From: Streptomyces tanashiensis
GTDB lineage: Bacteria > Actinomycetota > Actinomycetes > Streptomycetales > Streptomycetaceae
Assembly: GCF_014648895.1 (NCBI RefSeq)
Contig: NZ_BMRZ01000009.1
Coordinates: 62,001-126,000, forward strand
Length of the DNA stretch: 64,000 bases
Reading direction: 5' to 3'
In this document: in pieces, positions 1 to 7,886 of the stretch
Position numbering within the stretch: position 1 is the stretch's first letter
How the letters are laid out: every line of letters starts with the position of its first letter
Notes under the pieces: model-generated
Told to the model about the DNA's origin: nothing
Databases searched by the model: none
What the model saw: the letters and a program-made list of their open reading frames with translations, nothing else
Made by a program: the position numbers and the translations under genes

Positions 1-201
1 GTCTCGGAGCTGGCGCGCCAGTGCGCGGCGGCCCTGGCGCTGGCGGGCCCGCGGCCCGGCCCCGCCGGACGGCACGCGGCGGCCGCCGAACGGCTGACCA
101 CCCTGGTGGCCGACCTGGCCAGCACCGACGACCCGAATGCCGCGCGGACGCTCGCCTCGCTCGAGGAGATCGCCAGCGCCCTGACATCGAGAAGGGGGTG
201 A
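1..201 (+). CDS. C-terminal end of an unidentified protein (partial)
   Basis: An open frame enters from the left window edge and ends at TGA 199-201. The 66 visible residues are rich in Ala, Leu and Arg and look helical, with no motif that identifies a family. The stop is only 4 bases before the GTG of the first radical SAM gene, and the Shine-Dalgarno-like GAAGGGGG of that gene lies inside this reading frame, so the two are very likely co-transcribed. It therefore probably belongs to the peptide-modification cluster. Its function is unknown because the start is outside the window. Confidence 0.6.
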   Translation, partial: VSELARQCAAALALAGPRPGPAGRHAAAAERLTTLVADLASTDDPNAARTLASLEEIASALTSRRG

Positions 202-205
202 GCCC

Positions 206-1303
206 GTGCACCTGCTGGAAATCGGCGCCATCCGCAACAAGCCCGCCGCCGGCCTCTATCTGGCCCTGACCCGCCGCTGCCCGCTGTCGTGCGCCCACTG
301 CTCCACCGACTCCTCCAGTACCAGCGAACAGCATCCCGAGACGCCGTTCCGCCGGCTCGTGGAGTCCTTCGACCACGAGACCCGGCCGGACCTGCTGCTG
401 ATGTCCGGCGGTGAGGCGCTGCTGCGGCCCGCGCTCGTCGCCGACCTCGCGCGCACCGCCCGGTCCGCGGGCTCCCGTTCGTACGTGCTGTCGGGCATGT
501 GGTTCGCCCGGGAGAACCGGCGGCTGCCCGCCCCGGTGTCCGCGGCGATCCGCGAGGTGGACCACTTCGCGGCCAGCCTCGACGAGTTCCACGAGCGCGA
601 GGTGGGCCGGGCCGACGTCTTCCGGGCGATGCACCGCATCCGCGAGCTGGTGCCGCAGGTGAGCTTCCAGCTCACCGGGCGGGGGGACGACGATCCCTAC
701 CTCCAGGGCCTGGTCGACGATGTGCGCCGCGAGTTCGACGACCACGTGCCCATCCTGGTGGGCACCTTGAGTCCCATCGGCCGTGGCCGCCAGCTCGGCG
801 GGCTGACGCCCACGCCCACCTCCGGCGTCCCGGTCGCGCCCGTCGACCCGTGCGACCGGATCACCTGGCCGCTGGTCACCTACGACGGCACCGTCTACGC
901 CTGCTGCAACCAGGACCTGGTGGAGCGGCGCGTGCCGGAGCACCTGATCCTCGGCCACGCGTCCCACCAGTCGTGGCCCGAACTGCGCGAGAAGTTCCTG
1001 CAGCGGGAGCTGTACCGGGCGCTGCGCGTGCTCGGACCCAGCTTCGTGGCCTCCCGGTTCTCGGACGGACCGTGCGACAAGGGCATGTGCGGCAACTGCG
1101 TCGCGCTGTCCGGCGACGCCGAAGCCGAGCGGCAGGTGACGGAGTACCTGCGCAGCGACTCCGGGCGGCAGGTGGAGGCCGCCGCCCGCCGCATGGTCGA
1201 GCAGGTGGACGGGACCGCCTTCTCGGAACGCCGCTCCGGCCGCTACGGCGGCCTGGTGTCCCTGGGATGGGAGGCGGACCGTGAACAGTCCTGCACGCGC
1301 TGA
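206..1303 (+). CDS. Radical SAM/SPASM-like peptide-modifying enzyme A
   Basis: This 365-residue protein carries the CxxxCxxC motif that binds the radical SAM 4Fe-4S cluster (Cys25, Cys29, Cys32 in the RRCPLSCAHC stretch). The C-terminal half holds more cysteines: a DPCDR stretch, a YACCNQ stretch and C290-x4-C295-x2-C298. This resembles a SPASM or twitch domain that binds auxiliary Fe-S clusters. Such enzymes usually install thioether or C-C crosslinks on peptide precursors, which fits a RiPP role. The GTG start at 206 is preceded by a purine-rich GAAGGGGG. The 3' end overlaps the next radical SAM gene by 23 bp, so translational coupling is likely. The substrate is inferred to be the small peptide at 4378-4575. 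Confidence 0.85.
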   Translation: MHLLEIGAIRNKPAAGLYLALTRRCPLSCAHCSTDSSSTSEQHPETPFRRLVESFDHETRPDLLLMSGGEALLRPALVADLARTARSAGSRSYVLSGMWFARENRRLPAPVSAAIREVDHFAASLDEFHEREVGRADVFRAMHRIRELVPQVSFQLTGRGDDDPYLQGLVDDVRREFDDHVPILVGTLSPIGRGRQLGGLTPTPTSGVPVAPVDPCDRITWPLVTYDGTVYACCNQDLVERRVPEHLILGHASHQSWPELREKFLQRELYRALRVLGPSFVASRFSDGPCDKGMCGNCVALSGDAEAERQVTEYLRSDSGRQVEAAARRMVEQVDGTAFSERRSGRYGGLVSLGWEADREQSCTR

Positions 1304-2312
1304 CACCGACGCGGTCCGCACCCGCCCCACGCTGGCGGACACCGAGGCGATGCGCCGGCGTCGCGGCGAGTCGGTCCTGCTGTACATCACCGACCAGTGC
1401 CCGGTCGGCTGTGCGCACTGCTCGGTGGACGCCCGCGCGGACGGCGGCAGGGTCGCCGACTGGGAGGTGTTCCACGACGTCGTCGCCGGCATCGTCGCGC
1501 TGCCCGGCCTGCGGTCGGTGGCGGTCTCCGGCGGCGAGCCCTTCGCCGAGCAGCGGGCGCTGCCGTACGCGATCGGGGCGTTCGCCGACGCCGGTCTGGA
1601 GACCATCGTCTTCACCAGCGGGTACTGGGCGCGCGAGAGCGGCTCCGCGCCCGGCTGGGTGCGGCGGCTGCTGCCGCGGATCTCCACGCTCTTCCTGAGC
1701 ACGGACGGCTTCCACCAGGGCGGTGTGTCGAGCCGGCGCTTCGTCGGCGCGCTGCGCGCGGCCCACCGGGCGGGCTGCCGCATCGTCGTCCAGGAACTGG
1801 ACACGGGCGACGGCGCCCGGGTGGCCGAGGGGCTGCTGTCGGAGGCGCTCGGCCCGCGGTGGGCCGACGAGGCGGAGACCAAGCTGATCACCCCCCTGCG
1901 GTACGGGCGGGGCTCGGGGGTCTTCGCCCTCCAGAGCCGGCACGAGGTGGGGACGTTGGCGTCGTGCACCCTGCTCGGCTCGCCCACGGTGCGCTACGAC
2001 GGGGTGGTGATCCCCTGCTGCAACGAGGGGCTGATCACCGGTCACGGGCCGTCCGCGCTGCGTGCCCCGGTCCGGCGGCCCGAGGGCGTGGCGCAGGCGC
2101 TGACCGGGTTCCGGGACGATCCGCTGCTGAAGGTGATGGGGCGCCTCGGCCCGGGGGCGGTGGCCGACCTGCCCGGCTTCGAGGCCCTGCGCGAGGAACG
2201 CTTCGAGAACGTCTGCGGCGGTTGCTGGAAGGCGTACGACATCGCCGGCCGCCCGGGGAGGGCCGCGGACTCCGTGAGAGCACTGGGCGTGGCCCTGAGG
2301 GAAGGCGGTTGA
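1281..2312 (+). CDS. Radical SAM/SPASM-like peptide-modifying enzyme B
   Basis: This 343-residue protein is a second radical SAM enzyme with CxxxCxxC at Cys40, Cys44 and Cys47 (TDQCPVGCAHC). A glycine-rich VSGGEP stretch follows, typical of the SAM-binding barrel. The C-terminal part has SPASM-like cysteines in the stretches around SCTLLG, IPCCNEG and VCGGCWKAYD. It starts with GTG at 1281, inside the end of enzyme A, and its stop overlaps the region of the next start. Two such enzymes in tandem suggest either two different modifications or a partner pair. Assignment to radical SAM is firm; the reaction is not readable from sequence. Confidence 0.85.
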   Translation: MNSPARADTDAVRTRPTLADTEAMRRRRGESVLLYITDQCPVGCAHCSVDARADGGRVADWEVFHDVVAGIVALPGLRSVAVSGGEPFAEQRALPYAIGAFADAGLETIVFTSGYWARESGSAPGWVRRLLPRISTLFLSTDGFHQGGVSSRRFVGALRAAHRAGCRIVVQELDTGDGARVAEGLLSEALGPRWADEAETKLITPLRYGRGSGVFALQSRHEVGTLASCTLLGSPTVRYDGVVIPCCNEGLITGHGPSALRAPVRRPEGVAQALTGFRDDPLLKVMGRLGPGAVADLPGFEALREERFENVCGGCWKAYDIAGRPGRAADSVRALGVALREGG

Positions 2313-2314
2313 CG

Positions 2315-3013
2315 GTGGAGGAGCAGACGAGGTCGCGGGCGCTGCGCCGCAAGATCGGGCTGCTGATGCCGGCGGTGGACGCCGCGTCCCGGCAGATGTG
2401 GACCCATCCGCACAGCGACCAGGTGTACCTGGAGTGGCTCAGGACGCTGCACGGGACGATCCGGGCCACGGTGCCGCTGATGCTGGCGGCCGTCGAGCAG
2501 TGCACGGCCCGTCAGGGCGACCCGGTGGCCGATCTGGTGGGCCGCTACCTGGCCAAGCACATCCGTGAGGAGTACGGGCACGACCAGTGGGTGGCCGAGG
2601 ACTACGCGGTGGCCGGGGGTGATCCCGAGACGCTGCGCACGACGCTGCCGGGGGCGGCCATCGCCTCGCTGGTCGGCTCGCAGTACTACTGGCTGCGCCA
2701 TGTGCATCCGGTGGCACTCGTGGGGCACATCGCGGTGCTGGAGGGCAACCCGCCCGGTCCCGGTCTTGCCGGTGACCTGGCGGCCCGGACCGGGCTGCCG
2801 GAGGCGTCGTTCCGCACCATCGCCCGGCACGCCCAGCTGGACGTGCAGCACCGCGACGACGTGCACCGGCTGATCGACCGGCTGCCGCTCGACCCGGCGC
2901 AGGAGGAACTGCTCGGTGTGAGCGCGCTGCACTCCATGAGGGGGCTGATCGAGGTGATGGAGGACGTCCTCGGCCGGGTCCACCGGCGCTCCCCGGTGGC
3001 CCTCGCCGGATGA
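2315..3013 (+). CDS. Heme-oxygenase-like diiron oxidase (HDO) / iron-containing redox enzyme
   Basis: This 232-residue, mostly helical protein has the ligand pattern of the heme-oxygenase-like diiron oxidases: Glu61, H82-x2-E85-E86-x2-H89, Glu143, and H172-x3-D176-x2-H179. Known members use two irons and O2 for N-oxygenation, desaturation or C-C cleavage of amino-acid-like substrates. GTG 2315 is chosen because GGGAAGGCGG lies just upstream; an in-frame TTG at 2309 is an alternative. The stop overlaps the exporter start (ATGA at 3010-3013). It sits between the radical SAM pair and the exporter, so it probably oxidises the precursor peptide or a residue in it. TenA-like or PqqC-like proteins share the fold but not this full ligand set. 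Confidence 0.75.
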   Translation: MEEQTRSRALRRKIGLLMPAVDAASRQMWTHPHSDQVYLEWLRTLHGTIRATVPLMLAAVEQCTARQGDPVADLVGRYLAKHIREEYGHDQWVAEDYAVAGGDPETLRTTLPGAAIASLVGSQYYWLRHVHPVALVGHIAVLEGNPPGPGLAGDLAARTGLPEASFRTIARHAQLDVQHRDDVHRLIDRLPLDPAQEELLGVSALHSMRGLIEVMEDVLGRVHRRSPVALAG

Positions 3014-4575
3014 GCCGCGCGCGGGTTCCGGGCCCGCTGGCGGGCCGCGACTTCCGGCTGCTGTACACCAGCACGGTGGTCTCCGGTCTGGGCGACTGGC
3101 TGGACCAGGTGGCCCTGCTGGTGCTGGTCACCACGGTCTGGCACGGCGGCGCGGGCGATCTGGCGCTGGTGGTGGCCGCGAGCATGCTGCCGCTGCTGGC
3201 GACCCCGTTCCTGGCCGTGCTGGTGGACCGCCGGCCGTCGCGCCGGGTGCTGATCCTCACCGACCTCGTGCAGGCGGGGCTCACCCTGGGCCTGGTGGTC
3301 GCCCCCGGGGTGTACTGGGCGGCCGGGCTGGTGCTGGTCCGTTCTGCGCTGGGCTCGGTCGGCGGGCTCGCGGGCCAGATCCAGCTGCGGGTCTCGGTGC
3401 CGCCCGACGGTGTCCAGGCCGCCACCGTGCTGCTCCAGACGGCGATGCAGTCGGTCAAGATCCTCGGGCCCGCGCTCGGTGGTCTGCTGATCGCCTTCAT
3501 GTCGCCCCGGGCGGTGTTCGCGGCCAACGCGTGCACGTTTCTCGTCGGGGTGATCACCGCCCGTGCCCTGCGCACCACGTCGTCACCTTCCCCGAGCGCG
3601 GATCAGCACTATTTCAAAGAACTCGGGGAAGGATTCCGGCACGTTTTCGGATCGCGCCTTCTGCGTTCTCTTCTGTTCGTCATGTGCAGCCTGATGTTCG
3701 TCGTCTTCCTTTACGACTCCATGGCCGCCCTGATCGTGCCGGCACTGGGAATGGGCACGCCGTACATCGGCTACATGGTGTCCGCCGTCGGATTGGGCGG
3801 GGTCGCGGGATCGCTGCTCATGGGCCGTTTCGCAGGGCGCCTTCGGCCTTTCCTCACCATGGCGGGGTCGGTCCTCGTGATCGGCTGCATCATCGTCGTC
3901 ATCGGATTCACCATCGTCCGCGACATACGCATTGACTCCGCCATATGGCTGTGTGTAATTTTCCTTCTGGGAATCGCAAGCGCCGGAATTCTCGTCACTT
4001 TTCCGAGCGTCGTACATTCCGAGACGCCGGTCGAACTGACCGGCCGGGTGTGGGCGCTCATGAATTCCGTGCCGGCCGTTCTGAACGTACTGGCCCCCAT
4101 GACGGCGGCGGCCCTGGTCGCGTGGATCGGGCTCGGAAGCCTGCTGCTGCTGGCGGGTGCCGCCCTGCTGCTCACCGCCGTCGCGGTCGCCGCCCGCCTC
4201 GGCCGCGTACCGCCCACCGCTCCGCCGCCCACCGCCGCGCCGTCCGGCGCGGACGACGGTGCCGGCCGGGCCGAGGAGCCGGCTCCCGGCCCTGCCCCCC
4301 TGAACTCCGGTGCGCCGCACCGGGAAACCAGAGCCCCGTGCGTGAAACGCGCGGGCTCGTCAACCGAGGAGATCACCATGGCAGACAAGATCGACAAGCT
4401 GGCCGAAGCCGGTTTCTCCCTGACCGACGCCAACGACGCCCAGCAGGCGGTGCTCAAGTCCCTCACCGAGGACGAGGTCAACGTCCTGCTGAGCGTCAAG
4501 TCCCGCATCGAGGCCGCGGGTTCGGACGTGGAGGGCCATTCGCTCTCCGACCCCAGCGGCGGCTACCTCTGGTAG
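3010..4575 (+). CDS. MFS exporter, reading frame continuing into the precursor peptide
   Basis: The first roughly 395 residues form a 12-helix major facilitator of the drug- or peptide-exporter type, beginning after a short basic N-terminus (GRDFRLLYTSTVVSGLGDW). A Pro/Ala-rich tail follows to about residue 456. There is no stop codon before the ATG at 4378, so the frame runs into the 65-residue precursor candidate and ends at TAG 4573-4575. The product could be a 521-residue fusion, or most translation of the tail may start anew at 4378. Positions about 3590-4080 are clearly lower in GC than the surroundings, a sign of recombination within the gene. The likely role is export of the finished peptide and self-protection. 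Confidence 0.75.
   Translation: MSRARVPGPLAGRDFRLLYTSTVVSGLGDWLDQVALLVLVTTVWHGGAGDLALVVAASMLPLLATPFLAVLVDRRPSRRVLILTDLVQAGLTLGLVVAPGVYWAAGLVLVRSALGSVGGLAGQIQLRVSVPPDGVQAATVLLQTAMQSVKILGPALGGLLIAFMSPRAVFAANACTFLVGVITARALRTTSSPSPSADQHYFKELGEGFRHVFGSRLLRSLLFVMCSLMFVVFLYDSMAALIVPALGMGTPYIGYMVSAVGLGGVAGSLLMGRFAGRLRPFLTMAGSVLVIGCIIVVIGFTIVRDIRIDSAIWLCVIFLLGIASAGILVTFPSVVHSETPVELTGRVWALMNSVPAVLNVLAPMTAAALVAWIGLGSLLLLAGAALLLTAVAVAARLGRVPPTAPPPTAAPSGADDGAGRAEEPAPGPAPLNSGAPHRETRAPCVKRAGSSTEEITMADKIDKLAEAGFSLTDANDAQQAVLKSLTEDEVNVLLSVKSRIEAAGSDVEGHSLSDPSGGYLW
4378..4575 (+). CDS. RiPP precursor peptide (aroma-sacti-like)
   Basis: ATG 4378 has a good ribosome binding site, GAGGAG at 4366-4371 with 6-base spacing, and opens a 65-residue peptide. 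The first two thirds are a charged, helical leader (MADKIDKLAEAGFSL, then a SLTEDEVNVLLSVKSR stretch). The last residues, roughly SDVEGHSLSDPSGGYLW, form a polar, Gly-rich tail ending in Tyr-Leu-Trp. This pattern resembles from memory the small proteins called 'aroma-sacti cluster' domain proteins, which sit beside radical SAM genes. It has no cysteine, so a classic Cys-to-alpha-carbon sactionine bond is not possible. It lies in frame within the exporter reading frame and directly before a strong hairpin. Confidence 0.75.
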   Translation: MADKIDKLAEAGFSLTDANDAQQAVLKSLTEDEVNVLLSVKSRIEAAGSDVEGHSLSDPSGGYLW

Positions 4576-4635
4576 TGCCGGCCCTCGTCAGGGGATCGGC
4601 CCCGGACCGGTGACGTCTGGGCCGTAGCACAGACC

Positions 4636-4672
4636 GGGTGGTTCACGACGGGGCAAACGTCGTGAACCACCC
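4636..4672 (+). terminator. 15-bp perfect hairpin after the precursor gene
   Basis: GGGTGGTTCACGACG (4636-4650) pairs perfectly with 4658-4672 across a 7-base loop. No T-run follows. It lies 60 bases behind the precursor stop and 30 bases before the cyclase gene. It could be a partial terminator or mRNA-stabilising hairpin that keeps precursor transcript levels above those of downstream genes. Confidence 0.7.
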
Positions 4673-4702
4673 GCTTGCCGCTCAGTGAACGGGGAGGACA
4701 GT

Positions 4703-7700
4703 ATGACCAAGCCCACCGGTCCCATCGCAACCACCGCGAGCCGATGCACCGGCTGCGGTGTGGACAACCCGTCGGCGGCCCGCTTCTGCATGGCCTGCGG
4801 GGCGGAGATCGGCCTGCCCGCCACTCCCGCCAGCGGCCTGCGCTTCGTCTCCGTCGTCTTCTGCGACGTGGTCGGCTCCACCGGGCTGGCCACCTCCCTC
4901 GAACCCGACCGGTGGGCGGCCGTCCTGGACGGCTACTTCACCCTGGTCGGCTCGCTGGTGGAGGGGTACGGCGGCAAGGTGGAGAAGTTCATCGGCGACG
5001 CGGTCGTCGCCGTGTTCGGCGTCGAGGGGCACGGCGAGTCGGCCGCCGCCACCGCCGTCTCCGCCGCCACCGCCATCGCGCACCGCACCGGCGAGTACGC
5101 GCGGGGCCTGGGCGATCTCCTGCTGGGCGACTTCCCGGTACGGTGCGCGGTCGCCTCCGGTCACGTCGCGGTCAGCGGGCGGACGTCGAGCTTCGTCATC
5201 GGCTCGGTGCTCAACCGGGCGGCCCGGCTCCAGGCACACGCCCCCGACGACGGGGTGATCGTGGACCTGGCCACCCGGCTCCAGCTGCAGGACCACTTCC
5301 CGCTGCAAGCGATCGAACCGATCGCCGCCAAGGGCTTCGCCCGGCCCGTCCCGGCCTGGATCGTCGGGCCGGCCGACACCCAGGCCCCCGGCACGGGCAC
5401 CGTCGGAAGGACCGGCCTGGTCGGCGAACTGGCCGCCCGCATCGGCGCGGCCGCCACGGCCGGCGGCCCGACCCTGATCCTGGTCGGGGGCCCCTCCGGG
5501 GTGGGCAAGTCCCGGCTGGTCACCGAGGCGCTCGACCACTGCACCGGCCTGGCCACAGCCATCCTGCGCTGCCCGCCCGCCGGGACCGGACTCGACCTGC
5601 TGGCCTGCTGTCTGTTCCTGGAGGAGATCGAGAACGCCGCACGGCAGGGCCACGACAGGGTGGACGTGACGGTGCAGCTGACCGGCGCCTCCACCCGCGC
5701 CGAGCAGGCCCTGGCCCAGGACCGCGGCGAGCTGGGCCGTGCGCTGACCGCTGCACTGGACCGCCTGCGGGGCGCGCGGCCCCTGCTTCTGGTGGTCGAG
5801 CACAGCGAGTGGACCCCGGGGGCGCTGGCCGACCTGCTCGACGAGCTGACCGCCGCACCGGGGCGGCCGGTCGTGGTGCTGCTGGTCGGGGTCTCGGCCC
5901 CCGAGGCGCTGGCCGGCCGCGGGGACCACCGGCTCACCGTGCCGCCACTCGAACGGCCCGACGCGCGGCGGCTGGCCCACCGGCTGCTCACCGCCCAGCA
6001 CGACCCGACCGCCGCCGACCGCTCCCGGTCCGCCGGCACCGGGGCCCCTGGACAGGACCCGGCCCCTGCCGCCGTCCCCGCCCCCGACTCCGCCGCCGAG
6101 GAGATCGCCTCACGGGCCGGCGGCATCCCCCGGTACATCGAGCAGATGGTCGTCCTGAGCCGCTTCGCCGAGCCCGGCGACGACTGGGCGCCACCCAGCG
6201 CGCATGCCGCGCTCGGTGCCCGGCTGGACCGGCTGGACGCCGACTCACGGGAACTCCTGGTGCTGCTCGCCGCCGCCGGCCGGGACCTGTCCCTGGAAGA
6301 CCTCGGGGCCCTGATGGACCCCGACCGGGTCGCCGCCGCCGCGGCCTGCCTCCTCGAAGCCGGTCTCGTGGAGTCCGCCGACGCCCACAAGGGCCGCCTG
6401 GCCCCCGCCTTCCCGGTCGTGGCCGAGGTGGCACTGCGGCGGCTGACGCTCTCCGAGACCGCCGACGTGCACGCCAGGCTCGCGCGCTCCCTGGAACCGG
6501 TGGCCGAACGGCGCCCCGCTGTCGCCGAGCTGCTGGCCGGGCACTGGGAGGCGGCGCACACCGCGTTGCGCGGGGTGGAGCCCGGCTCCGACCGAACGGC
6601 CCGGGCCGCCGAGTCCGCCGTGACCGCGTTCGGCGTCGCCGCCCGCTTCGTCCTCTCCCGCGGGCGACCGGAACGGGTGCCGACGCTCACCGGACGCGCC
6701 CGCGCACTGGCGGAGGCGGACGACGCGCAGGGCCACGACCTGGATGTCCTGGAGGCGTACGCCCTCGGCACGCAGGGAATGCCGCAGGCCGCCCTCGAAC
6801 GCGTCGAGCGCGTACTGTCGGCCCCGGGCCGGGCCGCCCCGGCCGCCCGCATCCACGCCCGCCTCAACGCGCTGTACTCCCGCACCTATCTGACCGGCGA
6901 CGCACCCGCCGTACCGGACGATCCGCACTACCTCGCCGCGGTCGCCTCCCCGGAGCCCGAGGCCCGGGTCGGCGCACACCTGTACGCCGGGCTCCAGTCC
7001 CTGCGGGCGGGCGACCACCCCGCCGCCGAGCGGGCGCTGCGCTCCGCGCTGCGCTCGGCCGACGGCGCCGGCACCTGCCTGGGCCTGACCGAGGTCTACG
7101 CCAACCTGGCGATGGCCCTGGTCAACGGCGACACCCCGGTCCCCGCCGCACTCGCCGACTGCGAGCGGCTGCATCAGGAGGTCGCCGGTTCCCGGCTGCT
7201 GAGCTCGGCCACCGGCGTCGCGCTGGCGCTGGTGCGCCACATGTCCGGCGACCGGGCGGCGGCCGACTCCGCGATGGACGAGGCCGAGGACGTGCTGCGC
7301 GATCTGGGCCAGGGCACCGGGGCCGCGACCATCGCGGGCTGGCGTGCCGTCCTGGCGGCCCGGTCCGGCGACTGGGGCGCCGCGGCCGACTGGTGGACCG
7401 CCCAGGGCGATCGCTGCGCCGCCCTCGGCATGGCCCGACAGGCGTCGCTGTCCCGCCTCCAGGCCGAGCTGGCCCGGGAGGCGTCCGGTGACGGACGGTC
7501 CGGCGGCACGCGGGGCGGGCCCGCGCTCGACGAGGTGGCCGTTCCGCCCCCCGAGGCCTGGGCGGAGTACACCGTCGCCCTGCAGGCCCGCGCCGTACGG
7601 GCCCTGCGGGCCGGCGAACCGGAACCGGCCGCGACGCACCTGGACGCCGTGGTCCGCCATCTGCGCACGGTGCGCGGTAGCGGCGCGGTCATCACCCCGC

Positions 7701-7822
7701 TGCTGTTCAGCGCCGTCCTCGCCCGCCGTACCGGCCTCCCGGTGGCCGGACGGGCGGTGACCGCGCTCCAGCGGGCGATCGACGCCAAACAGGACCTGGG
7801 CGTCCGCGCCCCGCAGGCATAG
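4703..7822 (+). CDS. Class III adenylate/guanylate cyclase-like protein with STAND ATPase and TPR-like repeats
   Basis: This 1039-residue protein begins with a short zinc ribbon (C15-x2-C18 and C29-x2-C32). A class III cyclase homology domain follows: Asp55 in FCDVVGSTG and Asp99 in KFIGDAVVAVFG are the expected metal-binding aspartates. A P-loop ATPase module follows with Walker A GGPSGVGKS near residues 262-270. The remaining C-terminal half is Ala/Leu-rich and helical, consistent with TPR repeats. ATG 4703 follows GGGGAGGA. No LuxR-type DNA-binding domain is seen at the end. It probably senses a signal and controls the cluster or the modifying enzymes; whether it makes cAMP is unknown. Confidence 0.8.
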   Translation: MTKPTGPIATTASRCTGCGVDNPSAARFCMACGAEIGLPATPASGLRFVSVVFCDVVGSTGLATSLEPDRWAAVLDGYFTLVGSLVEGYGGKVEKFIGDAVVAVFGVEGHGESAAATAVSAATAIAHRTGEYARGLGDLLLGDFPVRCAVASGHVAVSGRTSSFVIGSVLNRAARLQAHAPDDGVIVDLATRLQLQDHFPLQAIEPIAAKGFARPVPAWIVGPADTQAPGTGTVGRTGLVGELAARIGAAATAGGPTLILVGGPSGVGKSRLVTEALDHCTGLATAILRCPPAGTGLDLLACCLFLEEIENAARQGHDRVDVTVQLTGASTRAEQALAQDRGELGRALTAALDRLRGARPLLLVVEHSEWTPGALADLLDELTAAPGRPVVVLLVGVSAPEALAGRGDHRLTVPPLERPDARRLAHRLLTAQHDPTAADRSRSAGTGAPGQDPAPAAVPAPDSAAEEIASRAGGIPRYIEQMVVLSRFAEPGDDWAPPSAHAALGARLDRLDADSRELLVLLAAAGRDLSLEDLGALMDPDRVAAAAACLLEAGLVESADAHKGRLAPAFPVVAEVALRRLTLSETADVHARLARSLEPVAERRPAVAELLAGHWEAAHTALRGVEPGSDRTARAAESAVTAFGVAARFVLSRGRPERVPTLTGRARALAEADDAQGHDLDVLEAYALGTQGMPQAALERVERVLSAPGRAAPAARIHARLNALYSRTYLTGDAPAVPDDPHYLAAVASPEPEARVGAHLYAGLQSLRAGDHPAAERALRSALRSADGAGTCLGLTEVYANLAMALVNGDTPVPAALADCERLHQEVAGSRLLSSATGVALALVRHMSGDRAAADSAMDEAEDVLRDLGQGTGAATIAGWRAVLAARSGDWGAAADWWTAQGDRCAALGMARQASLSRLQAELAREASGDGRSGGTRGGPALDEVAVPPPEAWAEYTVALQARAVRALRAGEPEPAATHLDAVVRHLRTVRGSGAVITPLLFSAVLARRTGLPVAGRAVTALQRAIDAKQDLGVRAPQA

Positions 7823-7886
7823 CCGTGCGCACCGCCCCACCGCACGACCCGTCCCCCGCGAGGGAACTCCGAGAAAGCAGCCGCCC

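Noticed and set aside
1397..2314. A long plus-strand frame preceding the HDO gene in the same phase
   Set aside because: Its sequence is Arg/Gly/Ala-rich shadow coding of the radical SAM gene; the HDO family match begins only near 2315, where a GTG and a ribosome binding site are found.
4675..7491. A 938-codon plus-strand frame overlapping the cyclase gene
   Set aside because: The translation is almost only Arg, Gly, Pro and Ala, the usual off-frame picture of high-GC DNA, whereas the cyclase frame has clear domains and a good start.
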